Positions 16,467 through 25,553 are shown, numbered from the stretch's first letter. The stretch: DNA of 33,986 nucleotides from Actinomycetota bacterium (GCA_027729805.1 JAQCEO010000002.1:1-33986); one strand, 5' to 3'. Program-made: numbers and translations. The notes: generated by a model not told the origin, from the sequence alone.

Positions 16467-17965
16467 TCGCTGGCCCATGCGGTACTGCGCCTAACGGCGG
16501 CGCGCCACCGCGCGTGACCTGTTAGGTCCGCGGCACCTGGTCCAAAAATCCCAGAACTTCGCCGGGTCTGAATCAGTTCATCGGTAGAGGTCCACACGCC
16601 GGTGCCCAGGCCGGCCAGGAAAGCGGCACCGAGGCCGGTTGTTTGTAGTTCGGCGGATCGGTCCACTGGGATACCGAGTGCATTGGCCTGTAATTGACAG
16701 AGCAAGTCATTGACGGCGGCGCCACCGTCAACAGCCAAGACCGCAAGGTCGACGCCACCTTCGGCGCGCATGAGTTGCACTAGGTCAACGATTTCGTAGG
16801 CGATTGCATCAAGGGTGGCCCGCGCCAGGTGCGCTTTGGTGGTGCCACGGGTGATGCCAATGATCAACCCGCGGGCATAAGGATCCCAATCCGGTGCGCC
16901 AAGGCCGGTGAGCGCCGGAACAAAAACGACGCCGCCGGCATCGGGCACACTGCGGGCCAGCGCCTCCACTTCGTCAGCACTCTCGATGATCCCTAGCCCG
17001 TCACGAAGCCACTGGACGGCTGCCCCAGTGACGAATACCGAACCTTCGAGTGCATAGTCACGTCGACCGCCCGGGTGTTGAAGTGCAACGGTGGTCAGTA
17101 GGCCATTAGCCGATGACGCTCGCTGGGCTCCGGTGTGCACTAGCAGGAAGGAACCGGTGCCATACGTGCACTTGGCTGCTCCCGCGGTAAAACCCGCCTG
17201 GCCGACCAGAGCCGCTTGTTGGTCGCCGGCAATGCCGGCAATAGGAGCATCGAGGTCAAGGAAACTCGCAGGGTCACTATTACCGATCGCCCCATATGAC
17301 GAGACGATGCTCGGGAGGGCCTCGACCGGCACCCCAAAAAGCGCGCAGAGCCAAGGATCCCAGGTACCGGTGTCGAGGTTGTACAACATGGTGCGCGAAG
17401 CGTTGGTCGCATCGGTTACGTGATGAAGTCCGCGGGTCATTCGGGCAATGAGATAAGAATCGATAGTTCCGATGGCCACTCGACCGCTTTGGACCTGACT
17501 CCAAGTTTGTTCATCATTTTCGCGCACCCAAGATATTTTGGTTGCCGAGAAATATGGATCCAGGCGTAGCCCGGTTAAACCGGTGACTTTTGGCTCGTGT
17601 CCAGCACTGCGAAGCTGCTCACACATTTTCGCGGTTCGACGGTCTTGCCAGACGATGGCGCGTCGCGCCGAACCTAGGGTTTCGCGGTCCCAAAAGCAGA
17701 TGGTCTCACGCTGATTGGTGATGCCGATCGCGCTGATCGGAAGATCGGTATTGGCCAAAGCTGCTCGGGTCGCGGTCAACGTCGCTGCCCAAATCTCGCT
17801 AAGTTCATGTTCAACTTGACCATCGGCTGGAAAGTACTGCGGGAATTGCGCGTACCCATTGGCCACGACCAAGCCGGTCGGTGTCACCACCAAGGCGGTT
17901 ACGCCGGTGGTGCCGGCGTCGATTGCCAAAATAGCCGAGGTCGCGGACCGGCCCGGTGGTTCCAT
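16463..17965 (-). CDS. glpK: Glycerol kinase
   Basis: This enzyme phosphorylates glycerol to glycerol-3-phosphate using ATP. It is a FGGY-family protein of 500 residues from the ATG at 17965 (the track ORF adds 17 residues without a visible ribosome binding site). Near the N-terminus ILAIDAGTTGVTALVV forms the phosphate loop; GITNQRETICFWD, LTGLRLDPYFSATKI and VFVPALTGLGAPDWDPYARG are glycerol kinase signatures; AVDGGAAVNDLLCQLQA lies near the C-terminus. No glycerol facilitator or glycerol-3-phosphate dehydrogenase gene is adjacent, but the plsC gene is convergent with it, which fits glycerolipid synthesis. It is divergent from the phosphofructokinase gene. Confidence 0.95.
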   Translation of the reverse strand: MEPPGRSATSAILAIDAGTTGVTALVVTPTGLVVANGYAQFPQYFPADGQVEHELSEIWAATLTATRAALANTDLPISAIGITNQRETICFWDRETLGSARRAIVWQDRRTAKMCEQLRSAGHEPKVTGLTGLRLDPYFSATKISWVRENDEQTWSQVQSGRVAIGTIDSYLIARMTRGLHHVTDATNASRTMLYNLDTGTWDPWLCALFGVPVEALPSIVSSYGAIGNSDPASFLDLDAPIAGIAGDQQAALVGQAGFTAGAAKCTYGTGSFLLVHTGAQRASSANGLLTTVALQHPGGRRDYALEGSVFVTGAAVQWLRDGLGIIESADEVEALARSVPDAGGVVFVPALTGLGAPDWDPYARGLIIGITRGTTKAHLARATLDAIAYEIVDLVQLMRAEGGVDLAVLAVDGGAAVNDLLCQLQANALGIPVDRSAELQTTGLGAAFLAGLGTGVWTSTDELIQTRRSSGIFGPGAADLTGHARWRAAVRRSTAWASD

Positions 17966-18094
17966 GGGTTGCACTTTAGCTACCGGAGCGTGGGCGGTCC
18001 GGTAACGGCCGAGCAACTGGCTACTCCAATGGTGACCGGGCCTTGATAGCGTTTACATTCATTAGCAAACCGGCCAGGGGCGGGGACTGCGATC

Positions 18095-19120
18095 ATGCGC
18101 ATTGGAGTATTGACCGGGGGCGGTGACTGCCCGGGCCTGAATGCTGTTATTCGTGGCATCGTGCGACGTGGGGTAAGTGATTACGGCTTTTCCTTTGTCG
18201 GGTTTCGCGATGGCTGGAAAGGCCCACTCGAAGGTGTCACCATGCCGTTGGATATCGATGCGGTCCGCGGCATCTTGCCCCGCGGCGGCACCATTCTTGG
18301 CTCATCGCGCACCAACCCACTAAAAGTTGATGGCGGTATCAAGACGATCGAGAAGAATCTAAGTGACCTTGGCATAGACGCGTTGATCGCCATCGGCGGC
18401 GAGGACACTCTCGGTGTGGCGACCGTCCTGCATGAATATGGTATTTCGGTGGTCGGCGTACCAAAAACAATTGACAATGATCTAAGCGGGACGGACTACA
18501 CCTTCGGGTTCGATACCGCAGTGATGATCGCGACCGAAGCGATTGATCGCCTACATACCACCGCGGAGTCACACCACCGGGTACTCATTTGCGAGGTCAT
18601 GGGCCGGCACGCCGGCTGGATTGCCCTGCACTCGGGAATGGCTGGCGGCGCGAACGGCATTTTGATTCCAGAAGTGCCATTTGACCTAAATGAGGTGGTG
18701 GGCTGGGTTGAGTCTCGGTTCCGGTCCCATTATTCACCGATTCTGGTGGTTTCCGAAGGCGCACTACCCAAAAACGGTGATCTCATCACCAAGGACGCCA
18801 CCCTCGATGCCTTCGGCCATGTCAAGTTGTCGGGAATCGGCGAGTGGTTGGCCGGCCAGATCGAAACTCGCACCGGCAAAGAGGCTCGAACCACGGTGCT
18901 CGGCCATGTGCAGCGCGGCGGCACCCCAACCGCATTTGACCGGGTGCTGGCAACCCGCTTCGGCCTTAATGCGGTCACCGCGGCTATGGATCAGGACTGG
19001 GGCAAGATGGTGGCCCTGCAGGGCACCGACATCGTTCGGGTGCCGTTGGCGGTGGCTACCGGGGCACTGAAAACAGTGCCCTTGGCCCGGTATGCAGAGG
19101 CAACCGCCTTCTTTGGCTGA
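18095..19120 (+). CDS. pfp: Pyrophosphate-type 6-phosphofructokinase
   Basis: The 341-residue protein phosphorylates fructose-6-phosphate at the C1 hydroxyl. Motifs are GVLTGGGDCPGLNAVIRG at the N-terminus, AIGGEDTLG (100-107), GVPKTIDNDL (121-130), and MGRHAGWIA. Two positions decide the phosphate donor: ATP-dependent enzymes usually have Gly at 104 and 124 (E. coli numbering), while pyrophosphate enzymes have Asp104 and Lys124. Here residue 104 is Asp and 124 is Lys, in native numbering. The sequence closely resembles what I recall of the Amycolatopsis methanolica PPi enzyme, including length. A reversible, PPi-using glycolytic and gluconeogenic step is therefore inferred. It precedes aroG by 20 bases. 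Confidence 0.93.
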   Translation: MRIGVLTGGGDCPGLNAVIRGIVRRGVSDYGFSFVGFRDGWKGPLEGVTMPLDIDAVRGILPRGGTILGSSRTNPLKVDGGIKTIEKNLSDLGIDALIAIGGEDTLGVATVLHEYGISVVGVPKTIDNDLSGTDYTFGFDTAVMIATEAIDRLHTTAESHHRVLICEVMGRHAGWIALHSGMAGGANGILIPEVPFDLNEVVGWVESRFRSHYSPILVVSEGALPKNGDLITKDATLDAFGHVKLSGIGEWLAGQIETRTGKEARTTVLGHVQRGGTPTAFDRVLATRFGLNAVTAAMDQDWGKMVALQGTDIVRVPLAVATGALKTVPLARYAEATAFFG

Positions 19121-19140
19121 ACCTGCTCTACCCTTGGCCC

Positions 19141-20502
19141 ATGTCCGCAGCACCTGCTCCAGATCAAGTGCGCCCGGGGCAACTAGCTAACTGGCCGGAC
19201 TTACCCGCCCACCAACAGCCGCCATGGCCAGATGCCGGTGAATTGGCCCGCGCGGTGGCCGAATTGCGGACCTTGCCACCGCTGGTATTCGCCGGGGAAT
19301 GCGATATTTTGCTGGAGCGGTTGGCAGCGGCGGCCCGGGGCGAAGCATTCGTCCTGATGGGTGGAGACTGCGCCGAAACCTTCGAGGCCAATACCGCTGA
19401 CTCAATTCGTTCTCGACTGCAAACGGTGCTTCAGATGTCAGTGGTCTTGACCTACGCGGCGTCACTACCCGTGGTTAAGGTCGGCCGATTGGCGGGGCAG
19501 TACTTCAAGCCACGCACCAAATTGACTGAATTACGCGATGGTGTTGAGTTGACCTCGTACTTTGGCGATGCGGTGAACTCGATGGAGTTCACCGAGCAAG
19601 CCCGTCGCCCAGACGCGCGGCGGTTAGTCCGGGCCTATAACGCATCTAGCGCCGCACTAAATCTCGTTCGGGCATTTACCCAGGGTGGCTATGCGGATCT
19701 GCGTCAGGTACATGCCTGGAATCAGGATTTCGTGCGCGACTCAACCGCGGGTCAGCGCTACGACACGTTGGCGGCTGAAATTGATCGTGCTCTGTCTTTC
19801 ATGCACGCGTGCGGTGCCAATCCGGACGAGTTCAAACGGGTTGAGTTCTTCGCGGCGCATGAAGCGTTGTCCATTGACTATGAGCGTGCGATGACCCGCA
19901 TTGACTCGCGAACGGGTTCGCCCTATGACGTCTCCGGACACTTCCTGTGGATCGGGGAGCGCACCCGGCAACTTGATGCGGCCCATGTGCAGTTTGCATC
20001 GGTGATCCACAACCCGGTCGGAGTCAAAGTTGGCCCGACGGCCGTGGCCGATGACATTGTGGAGATTGCCGAACGGCTAAACCCAAATCGAATTCCCGGC
20101 CGACTTACCCTCATAACTCGGATGGGTGCAGGTCAGGTACGCGAGGTGTTACCCGGTATCGTCCAAAAAGTCGATGCCAGTGGCGTGCCGGTGGTGTGGG
20201 TTTGTGATCCAATGCATGGCAACACCCGGGAAGCAACAACCGGACACAAGACCAGGGTTTTCGATGATGTTATTGACGAGGTCAAGGGCTTCTTCGAAGT
20301 ACATCGTGGGTTCGGTACCTTACCCGGTGGGATCCATATTGAATTAACCGGTGATGACGTCACCGAGTGTGTCGGTGGCACCGGCGGCGTGTTGGAGGAT
20401 AATCTTGGGGACCGCTACGAGACCGCCTGCGATCCCAGGTTGAATCGAGAGCAAAGCCTAGAGTTGGCTTTTCTGGTCGCCGACATGCTCATTACCCGGT
20501 AA
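19141..20502 (+). CDS. aroG: Class II 3-deoxy-7-phosphoheptulonate synthase
   Basis: This enzyme condenses phosphoenolpyruvate with erythrose-4-phosphate, the entry step of the shikimate pathway. The 453-residue length and motifs identify the plant-like class II type found in actinobacteria: MGGDCAETF (metal and PEP site), VVKVGRLAGQYFKPR, KVGPTA, VVWVCDPMHGN and GGIHIELTGDDVTEC. Syntenic with mycobacterial aroG (Rv2178c). It lies 20 bases after the phosphofructokinase gene and is followed within ten bases by ogt, so the three may be one transcript. Linkage with trpD in the same window is loose. Allosteric control by aromatic amino acids is known for the mycobacterial enzyme but cannot be judged here. 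Confidence 0.97.
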   Translation: MSAAPAPDQVRPGQLANWPDLPAHQQPPWPDAGELARAVAELRTLPPLVFAGECDILLERLAAAARGEAFVLMGGDCAETFEANTADSIRSRLQTVLQMSVVLTYAASLPVVKVGRLAGQYFKPRTKLTELRDGVELTSYFGDAVNSMEFTEQARRPDARRLVRAYNASSAALNLVRAFTQGGYADLRQVHAWNQDFVRDSTAGQRYDTLAAEIDRALSFMHACGANPDEFKRVEFFAAHEALSIDYERAMTRIDSRTGSPYDVSGHFLWIGERTRQLDAAHVQFASVIHNPVGVKVGPTAVADDIVEIAERLNPNRIPGRLTLITRMGAGQVREVLPGIVQKVDASGVPVVWVCDPMHGNTREATTGHKTRVFDDVIDEVKGFFEVHRGFGTLPGGIHIELTGDDVTECVGGTGGVLEDNLGDRYETACDPRLNREQSLELAFLVADMLITR

Positions 20503-20511
20503 GGCAGCTCA

Positions 20512-21000
20512 TTGGCGCAATTGCCTTACACGAGCATCAAAATACCCGGTGGCACCGTCACGGTCGTGGTCGACGATCGCGTAGTGGTGGCTTCGTCATT
20601 TCTGGGTATCGCTGACATCCGGTCCAGACTGTCACCGGAATTAATATTCAAGAAAGCCAAACTCGCCGACCTGGAAAACGTGCTGCAACGCTATCGCGCG
20701 GGTGAGTTAACAGCCCTTGACGAAGTTGAGGTTGCACAACCCGGCGGGCCATTCCAGCAGGAGGTGTGGACTGCAATGCGCACCATCGAACCTGGATCCA
20801 TTGATAGTTACGGCGGTTTGGCAGCGCGGGCGGGTCGGCCGCGTGCCTATCGTGCGGTGGGCACGGCGTGCTCGGCGAATCTGGTGGCACCTTTCGTGCC
20901 CTGCCATCGAGTTGTTTCGGCGAATGGGATTGGCGGCTATGGCTATGGCCTGGCGGTTAAACGGGCATTACTCGAACACGAGGGCGCTAGCCTCGGCTGA
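20512..21000 (+). CDS. ogt: Methylated-DNA--protein-cysteine S-methyltransferase
   Basis: A suicide repair protein that moves an alkyl group from O6-alkylguanine to its own cysteine. The 162-residue protein carries the active-site signature PFVPCHRVVSANG (acceptor Cys in PCHR), the helix-turn-helix Arg-finger region GLAARAGRPRAYRAVG, and the conserved Asn in CSANLVAP. The start appears to be TTG at 20512, nine bases after the aroG stop, with AAGG as a weak ribosome binding site. The 3' end overlaps the convergent decarboxylase gene by 14 bases. Length is typical for Ogt proteins without an Ada domain. Confidence 0.94.
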   Translation: MAQLPYTSIKIPGGTVTVVVDDRVVVASSFLGIADIRSRLSPELIFKKAKLADLENVLQRYRAGELTALDEVEVAQPGGPFQQEVWTAMRTIEPGSIDSYGGLAARAGRPRAYRAVGTACSANLVAPFVPCHRVVSANGIGGYGYGLAVKRALLEHEGASLG

Positions 21001-22426
21001 GAAACTGCGCCAGGCGGGCAAGGGTGCCAGCGATGTCATCGGTGCTGGTGCTCGGATTGATGGTGCATAGGCGCAGTACGGTGCGACCTTTTAACACCGT
21101 ACTTGAGACCACGGCGTAACCATCCTCGGTGAGTTCGGCGGCTGCTCGCACGTGGTCTGCGGCATTGGCATTTACTCCAGCGAAAGTCACGATGCCTAAG
21201 GCCGCCGGGGTGATGACTTCTAGTCGCTCGTCCTGCTCTACTAGGTATTGGGCGTACTCCGCCAAGCCAATGCCGCGATTTATCGCATCGGCCAGAGTTT
21301 GAAGTCCATAGGACCGGAAGGTGAGCCAGAGTTTGACGGCGCGACTTCGGCGGGTTAGTTCAAGGCTTCGGTTTTGCATTTCGACGGCGCCACCGGAGAC
21401 GTCTTTGAGGTACTCGGGGTTCATAGCGAAGGTCTGCTCAAGGGCGCCGGGAGTTTTGACGAACAGGCAGGCGATGTCATAAGGCTGAAACAGCCACTTA
21501 TGTGGGTCGGTAACGAACGAGTCAGCTCGGTCTAGGCCTGGGAGTGCTGATCGGCCGCGCTCGCAAAGGGCGGCTGGGCCGCCATAAGCACCATCGACAT
21601 GCAGCCACATCTTAAACGATTCACAGATATCGCCAATCGCGGGCAGGTCGTCGACGGTACCTGTATTGGTGGTTCCCGCGGTGGCGATGACCAGCATCGG
21701 GTGTAACCCATTTTCGATATCGGTTTCGATGGCGGTTTTGAGATCGAGTGGGTTGAGCCTAAAAGTGTCGTCGGTCGCGAGAATGCGAATATGCTCAGTA
21801 GGCTGCCCGATCGCGGGCAGGCCGCGGTTGATTGAGGAATGGGTTTGATCCGAAAGATAGATGACGCCCGGGCCATTAAAATTGCGCGCGGTGATCACCG
21901 CGGTGATATTTGCCATTGAGCCGCCAGAAAGTAGTACTCCCTCACATGATGGGGCCAAGCCCATCCCATCGCGCAGCCATGCGCAGACGATGGTTTCAAG
22001 GGTGCTTGGTCCAGATCCGCCACCCCATGATGAGGCCACCGACTGCATTCCGGTGGCTAGCCACTCACCCAGGATCGCTGGGTATGAGGATGGGCCGGGG
22101 ACGCGGGCGAAATAACGCGGATGCTCGCCATGTTGCTGATTGGCCAGCGCGATGTCAGCGAGGGTGGTGAGGTTTCCCGAAATCGGGGAGCCCTGCTGGG
22201 GGATTGGTCCACCTAATTGGGCGGTCAGGGTGTCTAGGTCACCAGTAGTTAATGCGCGTTGCTGACCGATGGTGGTCAGGTGCTCGATGACCCGATCAAC
22301 AACCTCGTAGCCGAGGCGGCGCATTTGGGATTCATCCAAGGCCAAGATATCTGCCGGGATAGCAAGAGCCAGCCGGGTGGCATCTGGTAGATCCGGTAGA
22401 TCTGGTAGATCTGGTAGATCTGGCAT
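20987..22426 (-). CDS. Pyridoxal-phosphate-dependent amino-acid decarboxylase (group II, AADC-like)
   Basis: The 479-residue enzyme (from ATG 22426) decarboxylates an amino acid whose identity is uncertain. PLP-binding lysine is in SFVTDPHKWLFQ (Lys310). Other family features are LLSGGSMANITAV, the cofactor-phosphate region, HVDGAYGGPAALC with the Asp that binds the pyridine nitrogen, and DQTHSSI with the stacking His. The fold type I arrangement is closest to aromatic-L-amino-acid decarboxylases. The N-terminus begins with four LPD repeats encoded by a 9-base tandem repeat. The track start at TTG 22453 is less likely. Candidates for substrate are aromatic amino acids, but nothing nearby narrows it. 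Confidence 0.88.
   Translation of the reverse strand: MPDLPDLPDLPDLPDATRLALAIPADILALDESQMRRLGYEVVDRVIEHLTTIGQQRALTTGDLDTLTAQLGGPIPQQGSPISGNLTTLADIALANQQHGEHPRYFARVPGPSSYPAILGEWLATGMQSVASSWGGGSGPSTLETIVCAWLRDGMGLAPSCEGVLLSGGSMANITAVITARNFNGPGVIYLSDQTHSSINRGLPAIGQPTEHIRILATDDTFRLNPLDLKTAIETDIENGLHPMLVIATAGTTNTGTVDDLPAIGDICESFKMWLHVDGAYGGPAALCERGRSALPGLDRADSFVTDPHKWLFQPYDIACLFVKTPGALEQTFAMNPEYLKDVSGGAVEMQNRSLELTRRSRAVKLWLTFRSYGLQTLADAINRGIGLAEYAQYLVEQDERLEVITPAALGIVTFAGVNANAADHVRAAAELTEDGYAVVSSTVLKGRTVLRLCTINPSTSTDDIAGTLARLAQFLSRG
22386..22423 (-). repeat. 9-base tandem repeat encoding LPD repeats
   Basis: The unit ggtagatct is repeated four times in a row, with one copy bearing a C for T (ggtagatcc). 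On the minus strand it codes for successive Leu-Pro-Asp triplets at the very N-terminus of the PLP decarboxylase. Because the unit is a multiple of three, copy-number change by slippage would keep the frame and only lengthen or shorten the N-terminal tail. No other array of this kind was seen in the window. Confidence 0.85.
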
Positions 22427-22462
22427 GGTGTTCCGTTCATCAAAGGGGACCAAATGCTATGT

Positions 22463-24391
22463 CTAGATAATACGAATAATGACTTGACCGCCCCTTGGGA
22501 TCATGGTGCCGGCCGGCGGGTCTTGGGAATAGACCCGGTCAAGTGGTGTCGCTGCAGCCTCGATGACCTTCGGTTTTAGGCCAAGGCCCTTAAGGGTGCT
22601 GATGGCCTTTTTCTTGGGCAGATCGACGAGACTGGGTACCTCGACCGGCGGCGGACCCTTGGAGGTAACTAGCTCAACCTCGGTACCGGAGTTGACCACG
22701 GTGCCTTCGGCCGGCCGAACAGCGATCACCAGACCCTCGGCGATCTGTTCCGAGAACTTCTCCTTGGTGAGCACGATCAGGCCAAGATCAGTAAGGGCGC
22801 TAGCTACGACCCCAGCTTTTTTGCCCACCACCTGGGGGATGGGCACCGGCTTTGGTCCTTTAGAGATAGAAATATCAACGCGGGTGCCCGGTTTGACTTC
22901 GGTCCCTGTCTCCGGAGTCGTACTAGCCACCGCGTTCGCGGGTACCTTGTCGTCAAATACCGAGGTGGTAGAGCCAATTACCAAATTAGCACCCGTTAAC
23001 GCTGCGGTAGCTTCGGCGGCGGTGAGCCCTTGCACTTTTGGTATGACATAACGCTCCGGGCCTTTGGAAATAATGGCGCCGACCGCACCCGTCTCGCGGA
23101 CCGCCGCACCTGGTGCTGGGTCGCTACTGATGACCAGATCGGCGGGTACTTCTTCACTGAATTGTTCCTCGATAACAACCAGTGAGAGTCCGGCAGCACC
23201 AAGAGTTGCGGTGGCAGCCGCAGTGGACTGACCAACGATATTAGGAGTAGGTACTGATTTACCGGTGGCGAGTAACCAACCGCCGATACCGGCCCCGAGA
23301 ACCACGAGCACGATTACTAATGCGACCCAAGGTCCCTTGCGCCGTCGACGGTGTCTGACGTCGGCTATTGGTGGCGAAACTACCGGCCTTGCTGCAACCG
23401 GTTTCCCAGCAGCGAGGCGGGCTGCGACGGACGCGTCTACCACCAAGGTGTCATGTGATTCCACGAACGGCCTAGGTGGTGGCAGGTTAATGCGAACCCT
23501 TTTTACATCGGCGAGAAACTCGGCGGCCCGCTGGTATCGCAAACTAGCCTCGCGCCGTGTTGCGTGAATAACTAGGGCGTCGATCTCAGGTGGAATTATC
23601 GGCCGCATTGTGGACGGCGCTGGCACGTCACTGTTGACATGTGCATAGGCGACCGAGAGCGGGCTGTCGCCCGCATGGGGGACCTGCCCGGTTACCATTT
23701 CGAAAAGCAGGATCCCTGCGGCATAAAGGTCTGAGCGTTCGTCGGCATCACCGTGCTCAACTTGTTCAGGTGAAAGATAGGCGACCGTGCCCATAATCAA
23801 CCCCTGGGTGGCGCTGGTATTCGAAGTCGAAACGGCGCGTGCCAAACCGAAGTCGGCAACTTTCACCCGACCGTCATCGGCCAAAAGCACATTCTCAGGC
23901 TTAATGTCGCGATGTACGAAACCGGCCGCATGGGCGGCAGCGAGGCCTTCGAGCACCGGGTCAAGAATGACTAGGGCCTGCTCGGGTGTTAACGGCCCGA
24001 AGTCGCGCATCACATCGCGCAAAGTTCGTCCCGGAACCATCTCCATTGCCAGGTAGATCAGGTTGTCACTGTGTCCTTGGTCATAGACCGCCACGACATG
24101 TGGGTGCGACAGGCGCGCCGCCGATTTGGCCTCACGTTCAAAGCGGGCAACAAAATCCGGATCCTCAGCGAGGTGGCGGTGCATTACTTTTAGGGCAACC
24201 ACGCGGTCCAGCCGCAAATCAACAGCCTCGTAAACAGTTGCCATACCGCCTCGGGCGAGGCGCGCACGCACCAAGTAGCGCCCATCAATTGTCTGCCCGA
24301 CTAACGGGTCCGGTACAGACTTCTCCACCCTTGTGATTCTAGGTACGCCCACCGCGCCGGTGCTGTTGCCACGCTTGCCGGGGCGGGTCAA
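22463..24391 (-). CDS. pknL: Serine/threonine protein kinase with four PASTA domains
   Basis: A transmembrane sensor kinase. Kinase domain: ARGGMATVYEA (phosphate loop), Lys68 in VALKVM, HRDIKPENVLL (catalytic loop, Asp162), ADFGLARA (180-183 DFG), GTVAYLSPEQ. A Pro-rich linker follows, then one hydrophobic segment (WVALVIVLVVLGAGIGGWLL, about 355-375), then four PASTA repeats with VP..VG..L and SKGP boundaries, out to residue 642, which face outside and bind peptidoglycan fragments or lipid II in related kinases. Position corresponds to mycobacterial pknL (Rv2176), but that protein lacks PASTA repeats, so domain layout is closer to PknB. Start is TTG at 24391; GTG 24328 is an alternative. 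Phosphorylation targets are unknown. Confidence 0.92.
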   Translation of the reverse strand: MTRPGKRGNSTGAVGVPRITRVEKSVPDPLVGQTIDGRYLVRARLARGGMATVYEAVDLRLDRVVALKVMHRHLAEDPDFVARFEREAKSAARLSHPHVVAVYDQGHSDNLIYLAMEMVPGRTLRDVMRDFGPLTPEQALVILDPVLEGLAAAHAAGFVHRDIKPENVLLADDGRVKVADFGLARAVSTSNTSATQGLIMGTVAYLSPEQVEHGDADERSDLYAAGILLFEMVTGQVPHAGDSPLSVAYAHVNSDVPAPSTMRPIIPPEIDALVIHATRREASLRYQRAAEFLADVKRVRINLPPPRPFVESHDTLVVDASVAARLAAGKPVAARPVVSPPIADVRHRRRRKGPWVALVIVLVVLGAGIGGWLLATGKSVPTPNIVGQSTAAATATLGAAGLSLVVIEEQFSEEVPADLVISSDPAPGAAVRETGAVGAIISKGPERYVIPKVQGLTAAEATAALTGANLVIGSTTSVFDDKVPANAVASTTPETGTEVKPGTRVDISISKGPKPVPIPQVVGKKAGVVASALTDLGLIVLTKEKFSEQIAEGLVIAVRPAEGTVVNSGTEVELVTSKGPPPVEVPSLVDLPKKKAISTLKGLGLKPKVIEAAATPLDRVYSQDPPAGTMIPRGGQVIIRII

Positions 24392-24398
24392 GTACTAC

Positions 24399-24944
24399 CT
24401 AGTGCTCCAGTAGCGGCAAGACTGCCAGCACTCGGTCTTCGACGGTGCCGTCAATTCGATTTACTTCGATGCCGGCAGGTGCCAGCAGATTTCCCACCAC
24501 CTCGAAAATCAATTCATCCACCCGTGCTCGGTATTGCGGACCATCGCGTTGGTCACCATCTGGTTCCCATGGGATGTCAGTACCGCACCAGATCAAAGTT
24601 CGGTACGTCATGGCGTGCAAGGTCGCCGGCTCAAGCAGGGAAGAATCATTGAAATAAGCGATGCTGTAGATGGCCGTCATTATGGCAGCGGGGTCGCAAA
24701 CAATAAGTGTTTGAGGGCCGGTCCGAGCCAAGGCACTGGCTTCCGCGGCCACTTGAGTCTGCATGATTTTAGGTTGCTCGGATGCCGTAGGCGCGCGCCC
24801 TGTCGTGCTGACGAACTCGCGCAAGTACTCGGGTACTGAAACGGCGTCAAGTCGCCCGCACAAGGCCTGGGCCAGGGTGGTCTTGCCGGTGCATTCACCG
24901 CCGAGTAACCCGATTGTTCGTGGTCGCCCAGTTGACGGGCTCAC
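24399..24944 (-). CDS. NadR-like P-loop kinase coupled to pnuT (candidate thiamine kinase)
   Basis: The 181-residue protein starts with a Walker A loop in TIGLLGGECTGKTTLAQAL and continues with PEYLREFV, a LIVCDPAAIMT core strand, and a CGTDIPWEPDGDQRDG loop. This is the kinase half of NadR, the ribosylnicotinamide kinase domain, without the adenylyltransferase half. The true start is GTG at 24944, overlapping the pnuT stop (GTGA); the track ORF from 25106 is a shadow of pnuT. A TPP riboswitch controls the transporter gene upstream, so the substrate is more likely thiamine, or a thiamine precursor, than nicotinamide riboside. The biochemical call rests on the operon, not on residues. No other gene follows in the operon. 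Confidence 0.8.
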   Translation of the reverse strand: MSPSTGRPRTIGLLGGECTGKTTLAQALCGRLDAVSVPEYLREFVSTTGRAPTASEQPKIMQTQVAAEASALARTGPQTLIVCDPAAIMTAIYSIAYFNDSSLLEPATLHAMTYRTLIWCGTDIPWEPDGDQRDGPQYRARVDELIFEVVGNLLAPAGIEVNRIDGTVEDRVLAVLPLLEH

Positions 24945-25546
24945 GGGTGCACCGGGTCTAGCAGCGGTGCCCGTTTTGCGAGCCAACTGCGCAGGCCAAT
25001 GACCGCCAGCACAATTAGCACCGCGTAAAACAACGAGGTGAACCAGAGGTTTTGCGTGGCGTAAAGAACTGCTCCGACAACGTTGACGACAATCCAAAGT
25101 ACCCATGACTCCGCGTACTCACGGACCATCAGCACTTGGGCCACGACACTGCCGACAAAGACAAAAGTATCGGGCCAAGGGGCCGGATCCCCGATGGCCG
25201 CAAGGACGGGCACCAAGGCGAGCCAGGCCACGAGGCTGCCAACCAAGAGGAGCAAGCGGGTGCGGTTGCTGACGGTGGTTGGGGTGATGGATTTTGGCCC
25301 CCAGCCGAACCACCCCCAGATTGCGGCACCAATAAACACCAATTGCAGGGCCGCGGTGCCATAAAGGGCGTACTCCCAAAGCAGCCAGCCGTAAAGGGCA
25401 CTTGAGAGGAAATAGAACGGCCAAGCCCATCGCGTCCCGCGTATTGCTAGGCCGATTCCGATGAATGCGGTAATTACAGCCAGCAACTCGAGCACAGTTA
25501 CGTCATAGTTCCAAGCACTGAAGGCTACGTTCATAAACATTGACAT
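24941..25546 (-). CDS. pnuT: PnuC-family vitamin transporter, probable thiamine transporter PnuT
   Basis: A 201-residue integral membrane protein with about seven hydrophobic helices, in the PnuC range. Family-type features are YDVTVLELLAVITAFIGIGLAI at the N-terminus, WPFYFLSSALYGWLLWEYALYG and aromatic-rich helices later (ESWVLWIVVNVVGAVLY). PnuC proteins carry nicotinamide riboside, while PnuT members carry thiamine. The leader contains a TPP riboswitch, which points to thiamine or a precursor. ATG start with GGAGGAG six bases upstream. A downstream kinase gene overlaps its stop, suggesting uptake coupled to phosphorylation, which would trap the vitamin inside the cell. The assignment to PnuT is inference from regulation. 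Confidence 0.87.
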   Translation of the reverse strand: MSMFMNVAFSAWNYDVTVLELLAVITAFIGIGLAIRGTRWAWPFYFLSSALYGWLLWEYALYGTAALQLVFIGAAIWGWFGWGPKSITPTTVSNRTRLLLLVGSLVAWLALVPVLAAIGDPAPWPDTFVFVGSVVAQVLMVREYAESWVLWIVVNVVGAVLYATQNLWFTSLFYAVLIVLAVIGLRSWLAKRAPLLDPVHP

Positions 25547-25553
25547 TGAACTC

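Noticed and set aside
22386-22423. CRISPR-like array
   Set aside because: Repeats are contiguous 9-base units without spacers and lie within a coding frame.
24945-25106. N-terminal extension of the NadR-like kinase ORF
   Set aside because: This part is the out-of-frame shadow of the pnuT C-terminus; the GTG overlapping the pnuT stop is the natural start.
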